Shown here piece by piece: positions 21,625-30,118 of a DNA stretch of 44,118 nt; position 1 is the stretch's first letter, and each line of letters starts with the position of its first letter. The notes beneath the pieces are model-generated. The model did not search any database. It was given only the letters and a program-made list of their open reading frames with translations, and was not told where the DNA came from. Location of the stretch: positions 1 to 44,118 of the IMG/VR virus record IMGVR_UViG_3300043448_000536. One strand, written 5' to 3'. This stretch comes from a virus. The translations under genes were made by a program, and so were the position numbers.

Positions 21625-21813
21625 GCGTCAGACATACACCAGACAACGCATGTCACCAGCCCAGCAAACACAGGCATTCTCTGTATGGCAGACAGTGAGC
21701 GCCGTGCCTTCACACGGGGTTGAACCGCAGGAGTCAAAAGCACCTGCAACCCGCATGAATGCTGGTGTCTGGCGTTGTTCTGATGTTGTCGTTGCGCTTT
21801 TGTTTGCGCTTTT
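21605..21813. other. Putative attachment (attP) region
   Basis: This non-coding stretch lies between integrase and tRNA. TTGCGCTTTTG occurs at 21615-21625, 21792-21802 and 21804-21814 (the last two 12 bases apart), with an inverted partial copy at 21603-21611. These could be integrase arm-binding sites. The 12-mer GCCTTCACACGG at 21706-21717 is identical to the tRNA anticodon arm at 21841-21852. A strong bulged hairpin (GGGTT...GCAGG/CCTGC-AACCC, about 21717-21752) lies between. Which part is the crossover core is not determined. Confidence 0.5.
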
Positions 21814-21888
21814 GGGTCGTTAGCTCAGTGGTAGAGCGTCGCCTTCACACGGCGAAGGTCGCTGGTTCGATACCAGCACGACCCACCA
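21814..21888 (+). tRNA. tRNA-Val (anticodon CAC)
   Basis: A full cloverleaf can be drawn: acceptor GGGTCGT/ACGACCC, D-arm GCTCAGTGGTAGAGC, anticodon stem TCGCC/GGCGA with loop TTCACAC (anticodon CAC), T-arm GCTGG-TTCGATA-CCAGC, and encoded ACCA. It ends one base before the stop codon of the convergent structural gene. It may be a phage-borne functional tRNA or a copy of the host integration target. Confidence 0.9.
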
Positions 21889-21889
21889 A

Positions 21890-22258
21890 TTACTCACCTG
21901 GCAATGGGTAGCGCAGCTCACCAGGCTCAATGAACGGGCTGCGCCCCGCAGCTCTACGCTGATCGGCAAAAGCCCTGGCTTTGTCATAAATTGCCTGGCT
22001 TATGTCCTGGCCAGCCAATAAGCTACCAAGCTCAGCGCGTGACAGTGTTGGGACGACAAGCGGGTATTGGCCGCTTTCATCGTCAGTCGAAAACTCAGTC
22101 ATTACTGAGCCATCGGCTGTTTGCAGCGGACCAAAAAATCCCATGCCTTTTGCCCCATTCCCGCCGTATCTCATGCCAAATGGAGCCAGTCCTGGAACCG
22201 ACTCCATTGGACGCAGACCAGGCTGCTGTCCCAAGATTGCGCTGATTAAGTCACTCAT
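21890..22258 (-). CDS. Conserved virion-associated hypothetical protein
   Basis: 122 aa, last gene of the late operon. A disordered Gly/Pro N-terminus (GLRPMESVPGLAPFGMRYGG) precedes a conserved block (KGMGFFGPL, DGSVMTEFSTDD, YPLVVPTLSRAELGSLLAGQ, AAGRSPFIEPGE). I recognise this block as a recurrent small protein next to internal virion genes in podoviruses. The function is unknown. It converges on the tRNA with a 1-base gap. Confidence 0.65.
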   Translation of the reverse strand: MSDLISAILGQQPGLRPMESVPGLAPFGMRYGGNGAKGMGFFGPLQTADGSVMTEFSTDDESGQYPLVVPTLSRAELGSLLAGQDISQAIYDKARAFADQRRAAGRSPFIEPGELRYPLPGE

Positions 22259-22266
22259 GTTTCACC

Positions 22267-25200
22267 TCAAAAGTCAGAGCCTTTGGACTCGCCACCGCCG
22301 CCACCCTTCTTGGGTTTTGGTCCGACCACTGCCTCAGCCACATCGTTTTTGACTTTCGGGCTGGTTGCCGTCATGTATAGCGCAGCCAGCAGCGGAGCTG
22401 TAATCGGTCCAGTCGGCAGCGTGGTCATGCCCCAGGCCATCATCGGGATGGCGATCAGCTCATAACCCCCAACGATTGCGTTGTATTCAGCCGTGTTGGT
22501 CTTTTCGCTGTTACGCACAAACGGCGTGATGATGCGCTGGAGCGCCTGGAAGAAGTAGCCAGGTGTCGCGCCCACCGCCGTGGTTGCCAGGTCGCGTTGA
22601 TACTTGATGCCCTCTGCCAGGTTGTAAACGGGGTCCCAAGCGCCCCACATGCCAGCGCGTGACCAGCCCATCTTAAGCAGATACCAGGTCAGGTCGCCTT
22701 CTTTTTGCTTTTCCTCCCAGCGGTCTGGGTTGAAGATCAATTCGCGCAACGCGCTGATGACCATTTGGCCAGCAATCAAAGAGGCAAAGCCCAGGGCAAT
22801 GCCGCCAGCAACCTTGGTGGTTTCGCTCAGGCTGCCGCTTGACTTGTATTCCTCCTCCATCTTCTTGTAGCTGGCGATCAAGAACTGGCGCTGGAATGTG
22901 TAAGCAAAGCTCTGAATCGACATCACAGCTCGGCCAATGGTCGTCTTGCTCAGTGCTGCCGTGTCAGTCTGCTTGGGGTCAAGGATGATCTTGCGCGTCA
23001 TGCGGTAGATCATCTCGGAGTAGATTTCCCCCATGTCGTTGTTCAAGTCATCCAGCGTGGCCTTGCGGCCAGACATCAAAGACTCGCCGTTCTCATCGAC
23101 CTCGTTCATCCACTGGATGAATTGAGCGACATCGTTTTGCTGCAAGCCAAGCTCTTTCAGGTCGCGCATTGCACGGTTGCGCTCTGCCTCGGTCTTGCCC
23201 TCGGTAAAAGTCCTCACGCGCTCGCGCAAGAACCCCTGAGCCACAACCATTGCGCCAATACTGGTCTTGCTCACCCACTGGTGCTGGAGCGTGAACATAT
23301 AGTATTTGGCCATGCGCTTTGTCAGATTCGGATCGTCCTGGAACTGACCGCCTTCACGGTTGGACAGCATGGTGTCCATGTATGGGTTGCCAATCAAACC
23401 AATGGCTGATGCCAGCTCCTCGCGCTCACGGGATGTGGCGCTTGGCCAGAATGCAGCCAGTGATGCGCCCATGCTGGTGAAAGCATCGCGCACATCGCGT
23501 GTCTGGATAGCAGCTCCAATCGGCTCGGCCACCGACGACAGCACAGCACGGCCCAACATGGCCATGATGCCCAGCGATTGAATGGTTTGAACCGCCTTGG
23601 CTGCCGTCCCCATCGAGTTGTCGTAAACCGCGCCGCTCAGCTTAGCCAGGATCATTTCCACCAGGTCGATGTCAGAGCGCAAAACACCCTCGGCATACAT
23701 CTGGCGCTTGATCTGATCGAGCTTTTGGCCACCAAAGCGGCGTTCGTATTCGGCGCGGCGGACCAGCTTGGGCAGGTAGTCCATCATCAGCCACAACACA
23801 TCAGCTGCCAGGTAGTCCTTGAGCAGCACATCGGCCTCAGGAGGCAGCACACGACCTTGCATGAAGTCGGCATCAGGTGATGCGCCTGGAACCTGGGTGA
23901 TGCTGCCACCCACCATCATGTTTTCAAGCCAGCGCGCTGCGTTCAGCTCACTGTCAGCTCGCTTGATTGACTGATAGATTTCAGCAACGGCATCGACAAC
24001 CTTTTGCATCGACTCCTCAGCTTTGGCCATTGCCGCATCTGGATCGTCTTGCTCTCTTGCGGCAGCTGCTTCATCCGCCTTGGCTTCACGGTAGAGCTTG
24101 ATGGCTGCTTTGAGCGCATCAATCTCGTCGCCATCCAGGCCAGTGGCCAACGGTGGCAAGCCACGGCGTTGAGCCTTGACCAGCTTGATGCCAGCTACCA
24201 ACACACCTTTGAGCTGGTCAGGATCGGTGTCGAAATTTTCATACTTGTTGTCGAACATGACCTCATAGACATTGCTGGCTGCCTTGGCAAAGCCCTCTTT
24301 GTCTGTGTCGATCTTGGCCATGTCAGGCATGCGCGGCAAGTAAGCGTTGGGCGCGTAGCCCATTTTGAGTCCTGCGTTGTCGCCGTAATACCAGGCTTCA
24401 TTGAAGATGTTGCGAATCTTGTCGGCTGCCTCAACCATTTCCGCTGTGGCGTTGCCATCAGGCTGGCCAACCAGCAACAAACGCAGCGACTCCATCTCAG
24501 CTGGCTCCAGCTTGTCGAGCTTGTAGCGTTTGATGATCTCGCCAACCTTGACAGAGAAACGCTTGACTTGGCGATCAGTGGCCTCCTCCAGGGTGAGGCG
24601 GTTGTTCAGGCTTGAGCTGCCTGGATCGGTGGTGAGTCGTCGCGTGATCTCGCGGATGGCTTTGCTGTTTGGATAGCGAGCAGTCAGAGTCAGCAATGTG
24701 CCGCGCTCGGAATAGAACAGCGATGCCATCACATTCTCGTAACGCTGCTTCACGCTGTGCGGATTTTGTGGACGCGCCTCATTGCGACGGCCCTCAGCGC
24801 GCCAGCTCTGCCACGCCTCCAGCTCCCTTTGCCAGGCAGTGTTTGTGTCCTGGGTGAGCTTGAGCATCTCGTTGGGGTCGATGATGTCTAAGTTGCCAGG
24901 GCGTTGTGCCACTTGGTCGCCAGGTCTGCCCAGGATGGCCTCAGCGCGCAATGCGTCGATCAGGTTTTCCCATGCCAGGTTGATCTTGTCGCGCTCGGCT
25001 TGCTGCGGATATGCGTTTTGCATGTATTCCACAGAGTCGTTGTTGTAAGCCGACAAGCTCTTGGTGATTGCCTCAGTGCCACCGCCAATGCCCTCAACCT
25101 TGTGACTGATGAATGTCTCAAAGCTGCGCGCAATCATCTCAGTTGGCTTGAGGTAGTAGGCATCGTTGCCCAGCTGCTGCACCTTGCGGTAATACTCGCT

Positions 25201-28200
25201 GCGGTCGCTGACCTGGCTGTTACCAGCCTTGATGGCATCGAGCTGCTTTTGCAGGTTCTGACGCACATTCTCTGATTGAGTCGTGGCGATCCGACGCTCC
25301 AGGTCCATGATGCGCGCTGCGATCTTGTTCTGGTCGAAGAAAAGCGCATTGACCAAATCAACAAAAGCGCGCTCAGAGCTGGACGGGTTTTGACTCATGC
25401 CCTCGTCGCGGATCGCGCCTGACACGCCGCCGTTGTGCAGCTTGCCAATCTTGTCCTGGAGCCAGAAGTCCATCGCATGACCCCATTCGTGAGCGAATGA
25501 GTTGGTGCGGTTGGGTAGACCAACAAACGGTCCAGTGAACTGCTTGCCCTCAGGCATGGCCTTGGTGCGCTTGCCGTTGAGCACCAGACCTTGCGGGTAA
25601 TACACCGCAAAGTAGGGCTGCTTCTCCATCGACACAATGCCCAGGCTGCCGTCCAGGCCAATGGTCTTGAGCGGCAGCTCAAGCGCGGCCATCATAAATT
25701 GCAGGTTGCGATGCAAGTCCAACAGCTCGTCAACAGCCTTACGGGTGCTGGCGCGTGGAGTCTTGTCCACAAACTTGAGGCCAAAGGTGTCCTCCATGAG
25801 CTTGGCCAGGATGTTGAACTGGCGCTCAATCGGAAAGTTGTTGGCTACTGCTGGGTCGTATCCTGCTGCGCGGAAGGCTTCTCGGTAGAAGCTCTCGCGG
25901 TTTGTGAATGAGACTTTCTGGACAAACTGGCCAACTCTTGTGCCTCTTGTATTCGGGTTAGGTTTTCCTTGGCCGCTGCCAGTAAGTCCCAATCCCCCAT
26001 CATCCTGGCCGTTTTCTTCCAGAGTAAGGCCGTCCTCAGCTGCTCGTCGAGCGGGTCGTCCTTGTTGATCGGCGGCAAGTCCATCGTTCTGGTCCTCCAG
26101 GGTCAGGTCGTTATTTTGCTCCTGGCCGTCCATCTGCTCAAACTCAGGGCTGGCTTTGGTTTTCTTGGTTTTGGTCGGAGCCAGCTCTTGCTGGTTGTTG
26201 GCCTCAAGCGGAGCAAAGTGACTGCCGTTGTCGCGCATTGGCATGACCACCATCTCAACCCTGCCATCAGCAGAGGTGGCATAGAGCGGAGTTTTTTCGT
26301 CTTTGATGCTGACCTGGAACTCATTGGCCCCCATACGGCGCATGACATCAGCCATGTCCGCAATGTATTGAGCGTTGAAATACGCCTTTTGTGGACCAAT
26401 CACCAGCTGCACCACCGCTGGCATTGTGCTGCCAGCGTATTTCCATGCTTGCACAATGCCGCGAGCTGCGTCACCCAGCTCGGTGGCGTTGAATGTGCCG
26501 ACATCCTGGAAGTGTTTGCCAGGGTTTACACGGTTAATGTCAGGGAATTTCCCATCGTCCATCAGCTTGCCATCGCGTCCAACGATCTCGCTCTTTTTCG
26601 GATCAGCAGGTGGCGCGCCGTCAAAGTCAGCGTTGTTGATGATTGCAAGACGGTGGCCGTCAGTGACGACGATGCGCTCATTGGCGCGATCCAGCCAGAA
26701 CCCGTTAAGGTAGTAGCGAATGTCACCCTTGGGCGCAATGGTGTCCAGTGTCTTGATCTGGTTGGTATAGCCGTTTGGTTTTGACACCACCTTCTTGGGG
26801 ATGCCAAGCGGCTCAAGCCCTTGCAAGAACTCAAAGTCTAGTCCCTGGTCTTTCTTTCCTGGCGTTTTGGCCGTGAGCGGACCCTCGATGAACAGCTTGG
26901 CTGCCTCGTTGTAGACCGCTGTGTAGCGATCATTGGCAGCTTTTGCTGCGTCCTTGCCTTGTGTGCCGATTCCAGCGACACCGCCTCTGTGAGCAAAATT
27001 ACCAGCGCGGAAGCGAGCCAGCTGCTCGGCCACATCCTCCTCCACATTGGTTGGAGTCTCCTGGCGCGTGATCTTGGCAGGGTCAATCTTGTAAAGCTCA
27101 TAGGCAGCAGCAGCGTATGGTTTGCCGCTGATGTCGAATGCGCCGTCCTTGATGGCTTTGGTGATCTGCTGCTCTGATGTCGGCTGGCCAAACTTCTCGC
27201 GATAGTCATCGACCATCTTGTTCCACACTGCGTCCTCTGCGCGCTTACGCATGGTGTCCTCAGTGCCTTTGAGCAAATCATTGATCTGCTCTGGTGTCTT
27301 TCCCTCAGTCTGTTTGTTGAACAGGTTGTGCAAATACTCCATGTCAACGGCGTGACCGTTGGGCAGCCTGAAATCTGCCATGTCGGCGTAGCGCAGCACT
27401 CGATCCAGGACAGCCTGGACCTCTGGCGTGATGCCAGCTGGCGCTGGTGGTTGCGCTGATGCGGGTGTTTGCACAGGCTCCACTGGCTTGGCAGGATTGG
27501 CCGCAACATATTGATTGATGACCGCCTCAGCTTCTTCAGTCGTCAAGCTCTTTGACCCAACACCTTGCGGGTTGAGCTGAGCGAGAAGTTGTTGGCCACG
27601 GGCCGACAGCACAGGTTCGTTGTTCTTGACCTCCACCAGACCATGCGCCAGCTGCCACTCTTTCATGGCTTGCTTTTGGCCCATGTAGCCGCCGTTCATT
27701 ACATCAATCAAACCGTTGAAGATTGACACTGCACCAGGACGGTCAGGTGCTGCATTTGCAGTAGTGGTTGCTGGCTCGCTTGGCGCAGCTGGAGCAACAG
27801 GTTCAACAGGCGTGGCTGGCTCAACAACCGCTGGAGCTGCTGCTGGCTGCACTGGCTTATCGCGCATCTTTTGCCTTGCTTGCTCCAATGCGCGCAGGAT
27901 GTAGGCCGCCTCTTGCTGAGGATCGCTCATTACGCTGGCTGGCATTTTTTGCATGAGCTTGAGCGCAGCTGCTCCCAGCTTGGTCGTGCTCTTGAATCCA
28001 GGTAAGTTGTCAATCAAGCCCTGGAACTCAAGCCAACCCACAACGCCAGACGGTGCTTGCTCAGGCTTCTTGTTGGCAAATGCAGTCAGTGTCTGCATGA
28101 TCTTTTGAGGCTCAGGATCGCCATTACGCATGCCGTTGAGATAACCAAGCAGGAATGACCCAGCCATTCTTGGCTTTGTCTCAGTGACACCAAGAATTTG

Positions 28201-30117
28201 GCCTTGATACTTGAGCTGGTATTGCTTGCCAGTCTCAGTTTCAACCTCATCAATCGTGATGTCTGCCGTGTTGGGGTCTTGAACCAATGCTCTGATTGCC
28301 TCAGACACATTGCTGGCCAACTCAGGACCAGTCAGCGGAACTTGAGGCGCTGGAGCTGGTTGCTCCTGGCCATTGTTGGTTGTGACCACAGGCTCAATCG
28401 GAGCTGCTGGTGGCTCAACCACAGCAGCGGGTGCGGCTGGTGCAGCGGGTTCAACCACTGGCTCCACAGCCGCAGGAGCTGGATCAGGGATCAACGCCCC
28501 AAAGATGTTGCTTGCATTGAAACCAGGGCCAGGCTGCACCGTGATTGATGGCGCGCTGACCGTGGCTGTTGGTTTTGCTCCTACATTCGTAGGACTCAGC
28601 ACTTGGGCGGTTTCTTGCCCTTGTCCTTGGACTTGGCCATTTGCAGCTCCTTGGTTGCGTTGAGGGATCAAAGCGTCAAACAAACCTTGAGGACGCTGCA
28701 CTACACGCAGTTGCGCGTTGTCAGGACTCAAGGCGTTGATGGCAGCCTGGTCGATGCCCCTTGGACTAAATCCAACGGCCTCCAGGTCAGCTTTGATGGC
28801 TTTTGCCAACGCTGTCTCAGGCGAAATCCTGGTCAGAACTTGCTCGTTGTAAAACTTGGTGGCCAGCTCTTTGCCCTTCATGCCGCCAGCCATACCAGCC
28901 GTCATCAAGTTGGTCTGGATGAATTGCTGGCGGAACGCATCAGCCATTGTCAGCTCATCCTTGGTCAACCCAGCGCGCAGCTCAACAGCGTTTTGGCCAA
29001 GGGCCGTGGCTGTCTCGGTGATGTTCTCTGATGCAACAGACGCAGCCTTCTCAGTCAAGCTGGCCAAGCGAGCGCCTTTGGCATTGCCAGCAGGTGCTTT
29101 GAATGCTTTGAGGAAAATCGCGTTGCTGATGGCCTCTGGGATCGCTTCCCAAGCGCCATACTTCATGGCCTCGGTGTCAAAGTCCTTTGCGGCTTGCTGC
29201 CATTCTTCATCGGTCAGCGCACGGCCATAGACCTTTTTGGCGCTCTTGTTGAGGTTCTCACGCAGGTTGCTCAAGAACTGATCCTTGCTGGACCGATAAG
29301 CCACACTACCAGAGGTGGCCATGCCAGCGGCAACGCCCACAGGCGCATTACCGCCAGAGGCTGTCGTGGCCAATGCGCCAGTGACGGCAGAGCTGACCAT
29401 CGTGGTCAAGCTGTAACCGAATGAGTCGCCAAGCCCTTTGAATGAGTCATAGTTGCCAGGCTTTTGATTGCCGTCAGGACGATCAGTCGCCGTGATGGCC
29501 TTGTCGAGCCATGTCTTGTCCTGAGCGCCTTGGATGTCACCGCCACGCACAGCTCGCAAAGTTGCATTGGCAGTGCCTCGCGGAATCTCTGGGATTTCAG
29601 ACGCAACAACCTTGGCGCTTTCAATGCCAGCACCAATGGGCGCTTGACCCTCAGGGTTAAAGATTGGACGGCTGCCGCCAGCATCGCGATACACCTGGCC
29701 AACACTGATGCCCTTTTCCTTGGCGATCTTGCGAGCTGCGTATTCGTTTGCTGCTTTGGCTCTGTTGCCAGGGATCAGATTGGTGAACTGCTCCCAAAGC
29801 GTTGGCTGCCACTCAGTCAGGCTTGGGCCAGTAGCAGGAGCTGGAACAGCAGCTGGTGGTGTGCCACCAGCCACTTCATTGTTGAATGTGAACCCCGTCA
29901 TGGGGTCAGAAAAAATGGGTTGAGCTACCGAACCTTGCTCAACCCGAACGGGGGAAGGAGACACCGAAACGGCGCTAGTCGGCCCCGCATTTGGCAACGC
30001 ACTCTGTTGTGGAACCAAGTCATCAAACATGCCACCGCCACCAGCAGCCTTGGGGGCTACTGGTAGTGGCTTGCTTGAGGCTGGGACGAGATCATCAAAA
30101 AGCCCCGTATCAGCCAT
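22267..30117 (-). CDS. Giant polyvalent virion-associated protein (ejection protein)
   Basis: 2,616 aa. I chose the start at 30117 (MADTGLFDDLVP) for AAAGGA upstream and near contact with the previous stop. Two FDDLVP motifs (residues 6-12, 30-36) and two variants (479-485, 537-544) mark the N-terminal third, with Pro/Ala linkers between. Residues about 90-430 are helical with hydrophobic Ala/Gly segments. A sliding-clamp-like module spans about 1120-1298 (RYYLNG, T1152-DGHRLA, FPDINRV, V1290-VMPMR). A metallopeptidase-like module (LPD1 style) has H1543-EWGH and E1660. The C-terminal ~700 residues are helical with hydrophobic stretches, as in the ejected proteins of large podoviruses. It likely enters the host cell with the DNA and delivers several activities. 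It follows the gp14-like genes, where T7 has gp15/gp16. No lytic transglycosylase motif is seen. Confidence 0.85.
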   Translation of the reverse strand: MADTGLFDDLVPASSKPLPVAPKAAGGGGMFDDLVPQQSALPNAGPTSAVSVSPSPVRVEQGSVAQPIFSDPMTGFTFNNEVAGGTPPAAVPAPATGPSLTEWQPTLWEQFTNLIPGNRAKAANEYAARKIAKEKGISVGQVYRDAGGSRPIFNPEGQAPIGAGIESAKVVASEIPEIPRGTANATLRAVRGGDIQGAQDKTWLDKAITATDRPDGNQKPGNYDSFKGLGDSFGYSLTTMVSSAVTGALATTASGGNAPVGVAAGMATSGSVAYRSSKDQFLSNLRENLNKSAKKVYGRALTDEEWQQAAKDFDTEAMKYGAWEAIPEAISNAIFLKAFKAPAGNAKGARLASLTEKAASVASENITETATALGQNAVELRAGLTKDELTMADAFRQQFIQTNLMTAGMAGGMKGKELATKFYNEQVLTRISPETALAKAIKADLEAVGFSPRGIDQAAINALSPDNAQLRVVQRPQGLFDALIPQRNQGAANGQVQGQGQETAQVLSPTNVGAKPTATVSAPSITVQPGPGFNASNIFGALIPDPAPAAVEPVVEPAAPAAPAAVVEPPAAPIEPVVTTNNGQEQPAPAPQVPLTGPELASNVSEAIRALVQDPNTADITIDEVETETGKQYQLKYQGQILGVTETKPRMAGSFLLGYLNGMRNGDPEPQKIMQTLTAFANKKPEQAPSGVVGWLEFQGLIDNLPGFKSTTKLGAAALKLMQKMPASVMSDPQQEAAYILRALEQARQKMRDKPVQPAAAPAVVEPATPVEPVAPAAPSEPATTTANAAPDRPGAVSIFNGLIDVMNGGYMGQKQAMKEWQLAHGLVEVKNNEPVLSARGQQLLAQLNPQGVGSKSLTTEEAEAVINQYVAANPAKPVEPVQTPASAQPPAPAGITPEVQAVLDRVLRYADMADFRLPNGHAVDMEYLHNLFNKQTEGKTPEQINDLLKGTEDTMRKRAEDAVWNKMVDDYREKFGQPTSEQQITKAIKDGAFDISGKPYAAAAYELYKIDPAKITRQETPTNVEEDVAEQLARFRAGNFAHRGGVAGIGTQGKDAAKAANDRYTAVYNEAAKLFIEGPLTAKTPGKKDQGLDFEFLQGLEPLGIPKKVVSKPNGYTNQIKTLDTIAPKGDIRYYLNGFWLDRANERIVVTDGHRLAIINNADFDGAPPADPKKSEIVGRDGKLMDDGKFPDINRVNPGKHFQDVGTFNATELGDAARGIVQAWKYAGSTMPAVVQLVIGPQKAYFNAQYIADMADVMRRMGANEFQVSIKDEKTPLYATSADGRVEMVVMPMRDNGSHFAPLEANNQQELAPTKTKKTKASPEFEQMDGQEQNNDLTLEDQNDGLAADQQGRPARRAAEDGLTLEENGQDDGGLGLTGSGQGKPNPNTRGTRVGQFVQKVSFTNRESFYREAFRAAGYDPAVANNFPIERQFNILAKLMEDTFGLKFVDKTPRASTRKAVDELLDLHRNLQFMMAALELPLKTIGLDGSLGIVSMEKQPYFAVYYPQGLVLNGKRTKAMPEGKQFTGPFVGLPNRTNSFAHEWGHAMDFWLQDKIGKLHNGGVSGAIRDEGMSQNPSSSERAFVDLVNALFFDQNKIAARIMDLERRIATTQSENVRQNLQKQLDAIKAGNSQVSDRSEYYRKVQQLGNDAYYLKPTEMIARSFETFISHKVEGIGGGTEAITKSLSAYNNDSVEYMQNAYPQQAERDKINLAWENLIDALRAEAILGRPGDQVAQRPGNLDIIDPNEMLKLTQDTNTAWQRELEAWQSWRAEGRRNEARPQNPHSVKQRYENVMASLFYSERGTLLTLTARYPNSKAIREITRRLTTDPGSSSLNNRLTLEEATDRQVKRFSVKVGEIIKRYKLDKLEPAEMESLRLLLVGQPDGNATAEMVEAADKIRNIFNEAWYYGDNAGLKMGYAPNAYLPRMPDMAKIDTDKEGFAKAASNVYEVMFDNKYENFDTDPDQLKGVLVAGIKLVKAQRRGLPPLATGLDGDEIDALKAAIKLYREAKADEAAAAREQDDPDAAMAKAEESMQKVVDAVAEIYQSIKRADSELNAARWLENMMVGGSITQVPGASPDADFMQGRVLPPEADVLLKDYLAADVLWLMMDYLPKLVRRAEYERRFGGQKLDQIKRQMYAEGVLRSDIDLVEMILAKLSGAVYDNSMGTAAKAVQTIQSLGIMAMLGRAVLSSVAEPIGAAIQTRDVRDAFTSMGASLAAFWPSATSREREELASAIGLIGNPYMDTMLSNREGGQFQDDPNLTKRMAKYYMFTLQHQWVSKTSIGAMVVAQGFLRERVRTFTEGKTEAERNRAMRDLKELGLQQNDVAQFIQWMNEVDENGESLMSGRKATLDDLNNDMGEIYSEMIYRMTRKIILDPKQTDTAALSKTTIGRAVMSIQSFAYTFQRQFLIASYKKMEEEYKSSGSLSETTKVAGGIALGFASLIAGQMVISALRELIFNPDRWEEKQKEGDLTWYLLKMGWSRAGMWGAWDPVYNLAEGIKYQRDLATTAVGATPGYFFQALQRIITPFVRNSEKTNTAEYNAIVGGYELIAIPMMAWGMTTLPTGPITAPLLAALYMTATSPKVKNDVAEAVVGPKPKKGGGGGESKGSDF

Positions 30118-30118
30118 G

